A stretch of DNA of 64,000 nucleotides, from contig OY747704.1 of the NCBI GenBank assembly GCA_963556495.2, positions 9,896,501-9,960,500 on the forward strand, read 5' to 3'. The translations under genes were made by a program, and so were the position numbers. This DNA comes from Valencia hispanica (Eukaryota > Chordata > Actinopteri > Cyprinodontiformes > Valenciidae). The notes below the pieces were generated by a model. That model saw nothing but the letters and a program-made list of their open reading frames with translations, was not told where the DNA came from and did no database searches. This document shows positions 21,783 to 32,100 of the stretch, piece after piece (the first letter of the stretch is position 1; every line of letters starts with the position of its first letter).

Positions 21783-23141
21783 ATGTTTATTTCTGCTTGG
21801 ACCAGATCTCTTCTTGGATTACTTTTCTATGGACTTATCAACATGGCTTTTTGCTCAGCTGAGGATTTTGAAAAACTGCTCCACAGAATTGAGGGCATTG
21901 AAACGAAGCTACGTCGTCTGGAAATTAATTTTGATGTCCACGCTGATTATGGCCAAAATGAAACAACTTTACCGTTGAATACAATCAGCCCGGTGTTACA
22001 TCGTGTCACAGAGACTCCTTACAGGCGTCTGAGCGGCAGAACTCTGCACTACAATGAAAACTGGCCAGCTTTAAAACGCATGAAATCAACCCCAGCCCGT
22101 TCTCCGAGGAAGAAAAAACAAAAGAAACTCAGACACAGAGAAACCTCTGAACCCAGAACTGCCGCTTCTGCTAAAAGTAAACAAAAGAGGTTTCAGCCAA
22201 AAACAAGAGATATTTCTCCACCTGGAATCCCGCTGAAAAACAGATTCGCAGCCCTGAGTTCCCAGAAAGATGACGCAGCCCCCGGGACCAGTCAAAGCCA
22301 CCAGGAGAAACCCAGCCGCATCAAACGGAAAAATAAAGTAAGAGCGCCCCCGGCAAAGACTGTTATCATACAAGACGGATCAATTAATGGAATTGAGGCT
22401 TTTTGTAGCAAGAATACCAAAGTTTATAGCTGCTACAAAAATACAGTGAGAGAAATATCAGAAAAAATCCCTAAAATCTTGGACCAACATCCTGCTTTGG
22501 AAAAGCTCGTCATTCACGCTGGATCAGCAGCAGATATCGCGATGAGACAATCAGAGATTCTGAAGAGAGACTTTTCTGATCTCCTACAGAGACTTGATGG
22601 ACTTAACGTAAACATCCTCATCAGCGGACCAGTCCCTGAAGGGAATGATGAAAGATTTAGCAGACTCCGTATGCTCCATAAATGGTTGAAGAAACAATCA
22701 GCTGAGAAGTCGTTCACATTTATTAATTATTTCAAAGTATTTGGAAGTGCTAATCATCTGTTTAAAGCAGGAATGCGCTATTTGAACAGGTCCGGAGTAA
22801 GGCTGTTAGCAGCAAACATTTTTTCTTATCAACATCAGAAAGCAAAACACTTGCTCCCAAAAGCTGACCTTGAGGCGCCCATGTATATCAGAGAACAAAA
22901 ACAGCAAGTCATGATGACACCACAGGACCGAACAGATAAACAACCATCAGAGATTAAGTCTTCATCTTCCTGTGACTCAGCCACATCAAATGAGTCTCCA
23001 TTTAGAAACTTTACAGACAGACTGAACGAGCAAATCAAATTTGGGACACAATTAACACCTAAACTTAGACTACACCAAACGACTGGGACTAGTGTCCATA
23101 AGCCTGGGAGCTTCCCCCCACTGATTATTACAGATATCTGA
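21783..23141 (+). CDS. L2 ORF1 with SGNH-esterase-like domain
   Basis: The frame is open for 452 codons. The first ATG (21783) lies in target DNA rather than in the LINE; the next (about 21843) starts MAFCSAEDF and fits a coiled-coil N-terminus. Residues about 70-185 are basic and proline-rich, suited to RNA binding. Residues about 190-345 follow the SGNH hydrolase layout found in CR1/L2 ORF1 proteins, but the nucleophile block reads QDGSING rather than GDS and the last block reads GMRYLN rather than DGxHxN. So the fold may be kept while the catalytic residues are not. A TGA ends it in the same frame as ORF2. Confidence 0.75.
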   Translation: MFISAWTRSLLGLLFYGLINMAFCSAEDFEKLLHRIEGIETKLRRLEINFDVHADYGQNETTLPLNTISPVLHRVTETPYRRLSGRTLHYNENWPALKRMKSTPARSPRKKKQKKLRHRETSEPRTAASAKSKQKRFQPKTRDISPPGIPLKNRFAALSSQKDDAAPGTSQSHQEKPSRIKRKNKVRAPPAKTVIIQDGSINGIEAFCSKNTKVYSCYKNTVREISEKIPKILDQHPALEKLVIHAGSAADIAMRQSEILKRDFSDLLQRLDGLNVNILISGPVPEGNDERFSRLRMLHKWLKKQSAEKSFTFINYFKVFGSANHLFKAGMRYLNRSGVRLLAANIFSYQHQKAKHLLPKADLEAPMYIREQKQQVMMTPQDRTDKQPSEIKSSSSCDSATSNESPFRNFTDRLNEQIKFGTQLTPKLRLHQTTGTSVHKPGSFPPLIITDI

Positions 23142-24331
23142 TATTTGAGGGAACCGGGCAATAAATCCACCCCTACCGTCTCCCAGAATTCACCCGGCAC
23201 CCCTGAGGCTATATCAGTGATTATCAGCAGCAGGAAACATAAACCGTTAACCACACGCTCTCATATTAAACAAAATCTCAAATTGATAACCTGTCAGAAG
23301 GTTCAGCTGCCCATCATGACAATACTTAAGTTAGCTTTATTAAACATTAGATCTCTATCCGGAAAGTCTTTTCTTATCAATGACTTCATCACTGAGCATA
23401 ATTTACACGCCCTTTTTTTATCAGAAACTTGGCTAGATGAAAATAACGAAACAACTTCATTAATAGAATCCAGTCCTCCAAATTATAATTTCTTAAGCGA
23501 GAACAGAAAACACAAACGAGGCGGAGGTGTAGCCACCATCTTTCACAACTCAATGAACTTTAAAAAGGTAACTCTGGGCACGTTTGATTCTTTTGAATAC
23601 CTAGCCACCCAGATAAATGAGCCTAACAAAGCGTTATTTCTAAGTTTATATAAACCACCAAAACTTAACTCTAACTTCTTTAATGATTTCAATGACCTTC
23701 TTTCTGTAATATGTATCGACTATGACCAACTAATCATCGTGGGGGACTTTAACATCCATACCGACAACCCCCAAGATAGACAAGCAAAAACATTAGATGA
23801 TACTCTCCACAACTTCGTCCTGACCCAGCATGTCAAACAACCAACACACAATAAAGGACACACTCTGGACTTAATTATCAGCAAAGGTTTAAATATTTCT
23901 GACATCTCTGTAATTAATATTGCATTATCTGACCATTTCTGTGTTTTCTTTCAAAGTACCCTCTCTGCTAAATTATCCAGCCACAGTAAGACCACTATAA
24001 AAAAGCGTTTTCTAGGGGACAGTTCAGTAGAAACCTTTAAACGTATTTATCCTTCCACCACATCCCCCTCATCTCCCAACTCAAACTCAGTAAATAAGTT
24101 GGTAGATAATTTCCTTGCGAAAATCTCAGACATCATGGATTCCATTGCTCCAACTAAAGTGAAAGTAGTCTCAGGTAGAAAGAAGTCTCCGTGGACAAGT
24201 AATCCACTGGTACGTAGTGAAAAAAGAGAGTGTCGACGAGCCGAGAGAAAATGGCGGAAAACTCGACTCCAGGTTCACTGTGAGATCTACAAAGAGAGAC
24301 TGAATAGATATCAGCTAACTAGTATCTAATA
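23142..24331 (+). pseudogene. L2 ORF2, endonuclease part
   Basis: The open frame continues in the ORF1 frame after its stop. The apurinic-type endonuclease starts near the ATG at about 23316 (LALLNIRSL). It shows SETWL, GGGVA, the VGDFNIH catalytic segment and the SDHF histidine motif. This enzyme nicks target DNA to prime reverse transcription. The frame ends at TAA (24327-24329), where a deletion has removed the linker and the beginning of the polymerase domain. Confidence 0.85.
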
Positions 24332-25750
24332 GTGAACTCATCACTGCTATCAGGTGTCTTCCCTCAGGCTTTAAAAACAGCAGTTATTAAACCACTGCTA
24401 AAGAAGAAAAATCTGGACAACACGTTAATGCAGAACTACAGGCCAATCTCTAATCTTCCATTCATCAGTAAGATTATTGAAAAAGCTGTGTTTCAGCAGT
24501 TAAATGGCTTCATAACAACGACAAACCGTTTTGATGCTTTTCAGTCTGGTTTCCGCGCTCACCACAGCACCGAGACTGTCCTCGTCAAAGTATTTAATGA
24601 CATCCGCATAAATACAGACTGTGGAAGAACCACAGTGCTGGTTCTGTTGGACCTCAGTGCAGCATTTGACACTGTTGATCATGATATTTTATTGGAACGA
24701 CTGGAGAGCTGGGTCGGACTCTCTGGTACAGTACTTGGCTGGTTCGAGTCTTACCTAAAGAACAGGGACTTCTATGTTTCAATAGGAAACTTTTCATCAG
24801 AACGAACAGAAATCACATGTGGGGTGCCCCAGGGCTCCATCCTGGGGCCCCTCTTATTTAATATCTACATGCTCCCACTAGGCAAGATTATAGCGACCAA
24901 TAACATTAGCTACCATAACTACGCGGATGACACTCAGCTCTACATTACAATGTCACCAGGTGACTCTGAACCCATTCAAACCCTAAATCAATGCATTGAC
25001 CAAATAAATGGATGGATGTGCCATAACTTTCTCCAGCTGAATAGTAACAAAACTGAAGTGATTATTTTTGGACCCAAGGAGGAACAATCAAGAGTCAGCA
25101 CACAGCTTCAATTAATACAGCTAGAAACTACTGATCAGGTTCGTAACCTAGGTGTAGTAATGGACTCAGACCTGAACCTCCAGGGTCACATAAAGGCAAT
25201 AACAAGGTCAGCGCTCTATCACCTGAAGAACATCTCTAGGATTAAAGGACTGATTTTGCAACACGACCTAGAAAAACTCATCCATGCGTTTATCTTTAGT
25301 CGGATTGATTACTGCAACAGCATCTTGACAGGTCTGCCTAAAAAGTCAATCAGACAGCTGCAGCTGATCCAGAACGCTGCCGCTCGCGTCCTCACTAGAA
25401 CCAGGAAAGTAGAGCACATAACCCCAGTTCTAAAGTCCTTACACTGGCTCCCTGTAGCTCAGAGAATAGACTTTAAAATACTTTTACTAGTTTATAAATC
25501 ATTACATGGCTTAGCACCAAAATATGTTGAAGACCTGTTGTCATGGTACCAACCACCAAGACCACTCAGGTCCTCCAACTCTAGCCTACTAAACATCCCT
25601 AGACTCAGAACTAAACATGGAGAAGCAGCTTTCAGTTTCTATGCTCCCCTTATCTGGAACAGACTTCCTGACAAGTGTAGAGCTGCTGAAACTCTGAACT
25701 GCTTTAAATCGAGACTAAAAACCCATCTGTTTAGAATTGCCTTTGAGTAA
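24332..25750 (+). pseudogene. L2 ORF2, reverse transcriptase part
   Basis: The frame is open for 472 codons in a different phase from the endonuclease. It contains [10 protein letters not shown], the palm motif [26 protein letters not shown] and the catalytic YADDTQLY. The C-terminal region typical of L2 and CR1 elements ([26 protein letters not shown]) follows. All polymerase aspartates are present. It is a broken gene only because it is cut off from its endonuclease. Confidence 0.88.
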
Positions 25751-26100
25751 ATGCTTGATGTTATATGTATGAAATGTGTTCATGCTCTCTTGCTTTTTTT
25801 ATTTTTCTCTTGCTTTATTGTGTATCATGTGTAATGTGTGTTTCTTTTATGTGTTTCTTTTAAATCACCAAATCATGTAAAGCACCTTGAATTAACCGGC
25901 TGTTGAAAGTGTGCTATACAAATAAAATTGCCTTGCCTTGCCTTGCCTTGCCTTGCTGTGAAGTTGGCCTTTTTAACATGGGAGTCAATGGGAAATCGCT
26001 CCTTTCTGGAGCCAGCCCCCAGCGGATGAGGGGTGAACTGCAATTTTTGTTACTTCCGGGTTGGCCTCAATTCTGAGTGGCAGAGTTTGCCCCTTGGTAG

Positions 26101-26810
26101 TAACTTGCTGTTTAGGTACACCAAGAACTTATTCCTTCATCTATTGTTTAATTACCTCAGCCTTATCAGGCAGGTAATCATAAACATAAACTGAGACTGA
26201 ACAATTTGGCTGTTGATATTCCTGGAATGCAGGTGGTGCCCCTAAATTTAGTAATAAAAGTAAAATAATTAGAAAGAAAGAAGACGCTAGATGAATGATG
26301 GAGTAATGTGAGGTAAAGGAGCTTACTGGTCTGCCGTTCAGAGATCCTTGGAGGAGGTTTGAAGGAGAACAGTAGCTGAGTTCGGCTGGAGGAATGTGGA
26401 GGTTTCAATGGGTGAACAGGCCGGTGCTGGAGGATGAAAGACGTCAGGTGAATAATCATTCCTGGGGGAAGCGGTGAGGAGGCTGACCAGGGCAAAGCCA
26501 GAGCTGAGTCTGCAGTTGGCTTCCAGAATCCGATGATTAAGTAAGTGGAATTCAAAGTTTTGATCAGAAAACCTGGTTGAGGAAAAGCACCTTCTACGGT
26601 GGAGTCTAGGAAGTAAGACTTGACAGAGAAGAAACTTGGAACGGGATCCGTAAATGGAGACAGGACAGTAAGATCGAGCAATATTTACCGCTGGAGCTAG
26701 GGAACGGAGAGGCGCCAATTACCACGCTGGCAGCAAGAATCATCTGGCGTCAGCCTCCTGCAGCCGCTCCCCTTTTAAGCAGTTGGCTTGATGAGGTCTG
26801 ATGAAGAACA
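26101..26810. repeat. Repeat sharing an inverted block with 11020-11150
   Basis: About 130 bases (26110-26250) match the reverse complement of about 11020-11150. The remaining 550 bases do not match that locus but include a TATA-like TTAAAAGGGG on the minus strand near 26770. It replaces the missing right end of copy A. This may be a solo LTR of a related subfamily, but the termini are not resolved. Confidence 0.4.
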
Positions 26811-27382
26811 CTTGTGCAGCACCAGCCAGTCACCCTGCGGAGGAGAGGTAGGAAACACCACACACAAACAAAACCCCAGCACACAGCCACTGAAAACCTA
26901 ACACATACAGATAAACGTATAGGAGGAGGCAGTGGCAGGGATGGAACAGCTGCTGGGTGGAGACGAACAGAAAGCAGAAGCAGCAGAGATAGAGCAGCAG
27001 TTGTTTCAGAACATTTTAATAAAATAAAAACAATTCACAGAGATATTGAATAATGTAAAAGTAAAGGTTTCTTTGCAACAGTTACTCTGAGGGACATGTA
27101 TCTCCTCCAGCCATGGCAGGAACCTATTCAAAGCAAGCATAAACATAAGTCAAAACACACAGACGGCTTGTTGTGCATAAATAACTTTAGCAAAAGCCTG
27201 TTTTAGTCAAAGGCCCTCTCTCCAGTGGCATGGTACAGGCTACAGAGAGGGGAAATTTTGTTTTTGTTTTGAAAAATACAACATGATCAGAAAAAAACAT
27301 TTTAACAATAACATCAAACTATTACGGAACTTTTCATTAACAACTATTTTGTTTAACGTTGTACAACCTTTAACATCAAACT
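26811..27382. other. Unassigned stretch with a partial ~66-bp tandem repeat
   Basis: No gene is recognised. The segment 27306-27382 and its continuation after 42513 form two diverged units containing ATCAAACTATT and CTTTTCATTAA; the second unit was split by the RTE LINE. Confidence 0.45.
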
Positions 27383-27394
27383 ATTCCAAAACTT

Positions 27395-27801
27395 GGAACG
27401 TCACCTCTCTGGTGGGGAAGGAGCCGGAGCTGGTGTGCGAGGTTGAGAGGTTTCGACTGGACATCGTCGGACTCACCTCGACGCACGGCTCTGGCTCTGG
27501 AACCCTCTCCTCAAGAGGGGTTGGACTCTCTTCCACTCTGGAGTTGCCCCCGCTGAGAGGCGCCAAGCTGGGGTGGGCATTCTTGTTGCCCCCCATCTCC
27601 GCGCCTGTACGTTGGGGTTTACCCCGGTGAACGAAAGGGTAGCCTCCCTCCGCCTACGGGTGGGGGGACGGGTCCTGACTGTTGTTTGTGCTTACGCACC
27701 AAACGGCAGATCAGATTACCCTGCCTTTTTGGAGTTTTTGGAGGGGGTGCTGGAGAGTGCTCCTCCCGGGGACTCCCTTGTTCTGCTGGGGGACTTCAAC
27801 G
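27395..27801 (+). pseudogene. RTE LINE endonuclease, first part
   Basis: The frame begins WNVTSLVGKEPELV with RLDIVGLTSTH, broken by a frame change near 27560. It continues ERVASLRLRVGGRVLTVVCAYAPNG up to LVLLGDFN, which is the catalytic DFN of the endonuclease. At that point the hAT transposon has landed. The endonuclease nicks DNA for target-primed reverse transcription. Confidence 0.85.
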
Positions 27802-28263
27802 TAGTGCTGGGCGGTTTGACCAAAAATTGATATCACGGTTTTTTTCTAAATTGTGCCGGTTTACAGTTTACGGTTTATGACGTTTTTGTTTTTTTCATGC
27901 ATATACAGGTGTTCAATGCATTTTCTACTGGTTGAGAGAGGAATTACTGCAGTAAATTGACTTAGGATGGTCTACTTTACTGTCATTAGTGAATATTGTA
28001 GAATAATTCCACACTAGTAATACAGATTTGCATGGCCCCAGAAAATTATGCTGTTGTTTACAAATAAGAGCCATTCATGATTCTAATAAAGTGAAGAATC
28101 AGAATGCAAAGACAATTGCATTCAAAATATAGAACTTTTATTTTTATATTTTATTTTGAACATCACAATTAGAACAACTTGGAATACTTTTGCTAGTTCA
28201 AGTACAAGCCCAGGAACATTACGTGCATTCAAGTAAATATAAAAAGAAAACTTGTCTTGCATT

Positions 28264-28724
28264 GCTTTTGAGGTCTATAAAAAAATAAAAAATAGTGCAA
28301 AATCAAAATCATGCAACTTGCATTAGTAATTCCTTCAAAAGTATTGCTTCGAAACCAGAACAAACATATAAAATAAATATAAAGTGCAACTTGGCTCACA
28401 GGATTATCCAGTATAATTGAAACAATAAATCACACATTTCAACATTTACAAATTTCTTGCCAGGAAAACCAGACGGTCCACAGCATCTGGTTTGAGTGCG
28501 GCCCTGTGGCAAGTGACAATGTTGCCACCAGTGCTGAACACTCTCTCAGATGGAGCACTGGTGGCAGGGATGCATAAATACTGCTGAGCTAGCTTGGCAA
28601 TGCGAGGGAAATTTGTCTGATGGCATCTCCACCAGTCTAAAGGGTCTGTATCACTGTCAACCTCTGTGGTCTGTAAATAGACTGTCAGCTCCATTCTGAT
28701 GCTTTCCTCTTCTGGCAGTGTGAG
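28264..28724 (-). repeat. Duplicated hAT segment, left copy (transposase C-terminus)
   Basis: These 460 bases match 37359-37818 almost perfectly; I see about four differences including small indels. The segment encodes the hAT C-terminal dimerisation region on the minus strand (28446-28724, with PSERVFSTGG). Both copies lie directly against the LTRs of the intervening element. Confidence 0.9.
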
Positions 28725-29167
28725 TGTAATGGCAAAAAATTGTATCTCAGGGTTTCCATTATAAAGAAGACTTGAGTCCAAGAAGGCGTTTAAGTATTTA
28801 ATTCAAACATGTCTGGCCAGACACGGAGGAGACAGAGTTACTCGTGCATCACCCTAACCAACCTTTCTAACTAACCGCTTAAATAGTATTCCGCAATCAT
28901 TGTTTATCTCTGTAGATGTCTTCTCCAACGTTCACGCCCCGCCTCCAGAGAACTGCTTCATGCGAGTCTTATATCAACGCATAAAGCAGCTCATCCGAAG
29001 GCCAGACTGTTATCTTACTGCCCCGGCGTCTGTCTCTCTGGTGACCTGACACATATCTTTCTCATAACATTGAGCTGGAACAATAACCTTGTCATTTTAC
29101 CCTAGATACATTCCCTAAACAGAGAATATACACTTAATTCCTAATTGCATAACAATTTTCCACCACA
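28725..29167 (-). repeat. 3' LTR of the non-coding LTR element
   Basis: On the minus strand it begins TGTGGTGGAAAA and ends CCATTACA. It pairs with 36915-37358. The TGTGGTGG start resembles foamy virus LTRs. Confidence 0.9.
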
Positions 29168-32100
29168 ATTCCCTGCTTTTATTAACTTAAATAATACCAT
29201 AAATATAAAGGAAAATTCAAAAGTGCTATCACAAACTCCCTAAAAGGTTGGTAGGTTGATCCAAAAAAAAACAATGTTCAAAACACAAATTACAATCAGA
29301 CATGAGACATGCTTGGCCATGGAATTAGCTCACAGTGACAAATATTAGATCCTTCCCGATGACTTTGCTGAGACTCCTGTGCATTGAGACCGAAAACCCA
29401 CGGGGTCTTCTTACGCCATTTTCTTGTGGGCAAAATGTCATCTCAACAGCCCCTCGCCCCAGAGGCAGCCATCCACAGGTCTCGTCATCGGTCAGGATGT
29501 TCTAGATGAAACACAGAACAAAGGAGAAATTATGTAGCATCTTCCAGGACACTTCAGAGGGTATTACATCAACACTAGGTGTTGAAATGTGTACTCTTCC
29601 CTTGCGCTGTTTGTTGTCTGTTGCCATGAAGTCAGCCTCCGCCAGCATCAGTGACCCGTAGCCACCGATCAGTCCTTCCTCAGAAAGTTGAGAGTGGTCA
29701 CCCCTCAGAAGGTCCTTCAGTGAGAACCTCCCACTGCGACCCTTGGGAGCTGAGCTAATGAGGTATTAGAGCATTGATGTTCAAACATAGGTCAGCCAAT
29801 TCACAAAAGATGAATAGGATGATTATGACAAGTGATTAAGTGGAACCCACACCCTCGGAGTATGGTTTCAGATCAACCTGATGCAACTGTGTGCAAAAGC
29901 AATTCTAAACAACTCACAACCTGGTTAATGAACCAAACCTCATCAACTGAAGCTAGATTACAATTAAGGTAAATGTCTCCAATCAAATAAATCCATGCCC
30001 AGAAAAAGACAACCAACCATTCTAACTTGTGAGAGTAAAAAATCCCAAGAATCAACTACTCCCAGCAAGAAGTAAAGAAGGTTTTCAGATCTAATTAAAA
30101 CTTTGTAAAGTTCCCAGACACAATATGTACTACAAGTCTGAACCCAAACCGAAATGGAATATGAAGTCAGACGTCAAGTCCAGGTAGTAAAAAACCCTCA
30201 TTAATTTATGACGGAGTTATGATTCACAAGAAACTCAATTACTTGCAAGTTACAATTCTCTTCATAATCCCTTAAAAATCTGTTCCAATTACTATCAAAT
30301 CCAATTCCCCCCTTTTTTTAAGGCATCTTACACATCCCTTAAAAATCAAGAAACAAACAAACAATAACTTCAACTGCTTCTCCAGTGTCAAGAAAAGAGA
30401 CATAGTAGGTTAAAGGTCATACATAAGGCCTAACCTCAGAACCTGTGGAACCTCCTGCTGCCACTGCTGAGGCATCTTCAACCCCCAGATGATCATATCC
30501 CAATCATTTAGGTTTGCAATTAGGTTCTTATATTTGAATTACCTTGTTGTTGAAAGTGTGCTATACAAATAAAATTGCCTTGCCTTGCATTGCAAAAACA
30601 AAACAAACTAATAAGTTCCCCACATAGTTACCTAATGTATTTAAGAATTTTAGTCCTACTTGCATTAGCTACAAAACACTTCATTTCCCTCTGGGATCAA
30701 TAAAATATTTTGAATTGAATTAGACAGCTTCTTCAGACCCTGCTTTTCCAGAATCTAATTGATGTTACAGTAAGGATTATCTTTGCAAACACCTTAGTTA
30801 AAAAATTTTTACTCAGGACACAGTTTATTTACCTAATTAATATCTCTGCTGCTGTTATTTGCTCATCTGTTTCTTACAGTTTATTCTCTGTTAACTCCTT
30901 GAAAAAAAATAATACATTTATTCTAAATGCACAATTTTAAAACCTGTACAACTGTAAAACATCTCTATTTCAATTTATCTAACTCAGTTGCACATTCAGA
31001 TTTGAGTATGCCACTCTATTTTAATAACGACGATGTCAAGTAACCTTTTTACCTGTAGCTGATACTCTTGCTTAAGAAAGAAACTTTTCTTCATTGCAGT
31101 TCCTGTGTAGGACTTGAGTTATACTTTATACTTTACCGAAGTAATTATCTATTTGCCAACTTTTTACCTCTACTCAGTACTTTAGACAGCTTATATTTTA
31201 AAATTAGCCTTGTTACTCCTGTTTCATTTAATCTTTTATTAAAAGGAACACACAAAAAAACCCTCAAACATCAAAAAGTGTTACAACTGAATAGAATTTA
31301 CTGCGGTTTGATAGTAGGTCTCACATTTTTTATACTGACACCCTGTTTTTATGCGATCTATAGCCTATAATGCACACCGGTGTTAGCTGAATATTTTCCA
31401 CATTTTTCCCGTCTTTAGAACAGTGACCGAAATTCTGAATCTATTTTTATCATCATTTGTCTTAATGAAGTAAACTAAATTTTGAAAAATAGAAACCAAG
31501 TTAAACCCCACTGTGTGTGTAGGTCACACCTGTTGGCTTAAAGATTGCACTAAATGCATAATTTTCACTTATACCATACCACATTATTTATATAGCACGT
31601 TTATACACAGCCGAGTCCAACCAAGGTGCTGTACAGAAGAACATCATATGCAGCTGAAACAGGTAGCCTAGTGTATCCCAAATGCGTCCTTATTATTTAA
31701 ATTTTTTATTAAACATTACTATCATTAAGGAAAAGTTTTTTTTGGTCGAGGTATGGCTAAAGCTTTATTCTTTATCATTTAATGTTCTAATCCTAAGTTT
31801 GTTTTATGATTTCTACCTCCTTTGTGTGAATCTAAATTTATATACGGTCTATGATCTAAATGCTTCTATCTGTCACTTTGCTGCCGGTACAGCAGAAGTT
31901 TCCCTTCTTGTGAAAATAAAAGGATTATTCATGAAGTTAAGCATTTCCGTGTTTTAATTTGGAAAGCTCATGTTTGAAACAGGAAGTGGTTTTGCGCAAA
32001 AAACAAACAGTTTGACTAACCCGGACTCGTTAACATCCAGGAAGTAACTGAAAACTCAAGACTAAACTTTTCGTCAAAACAAATGTTTAAGTTCCTATTT

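Larger units (their letters stand above)
21798..25955 (+). mobile_element. L2-clade LINE (first copy) inserted in copy A
   Basis: The flanks reconnect to one continuous sequence when compared with copy B. The 3' end carries four TTGCC repeats (about 25934-25955), a short-repeat tail as expected for L2-type LINEs. It encodes ORF1 with an esterase-like domain and ORF2 with endonuclease and reverse transcriptase. About 170 codons between endonuclease and polymerase are missing compared with the second copy at 58930-62601. Confidence 0.82.

Noticed and set aside
25931..25955. Short tandem repeat TTGCC as a possible array with spacers
   Set aside because: It is the short-repeat 3' tail of the L2 LINE; there are no spacers and no CRISPR-like structure.
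31068..31957. Plus-strand frames of 91-100 codons in the LTR element interior
   Set aside because: The peptides are rich in Leu, Phe, Tyr and Ile from AT-rich DNA and show no motif. They are also antisense to the element.
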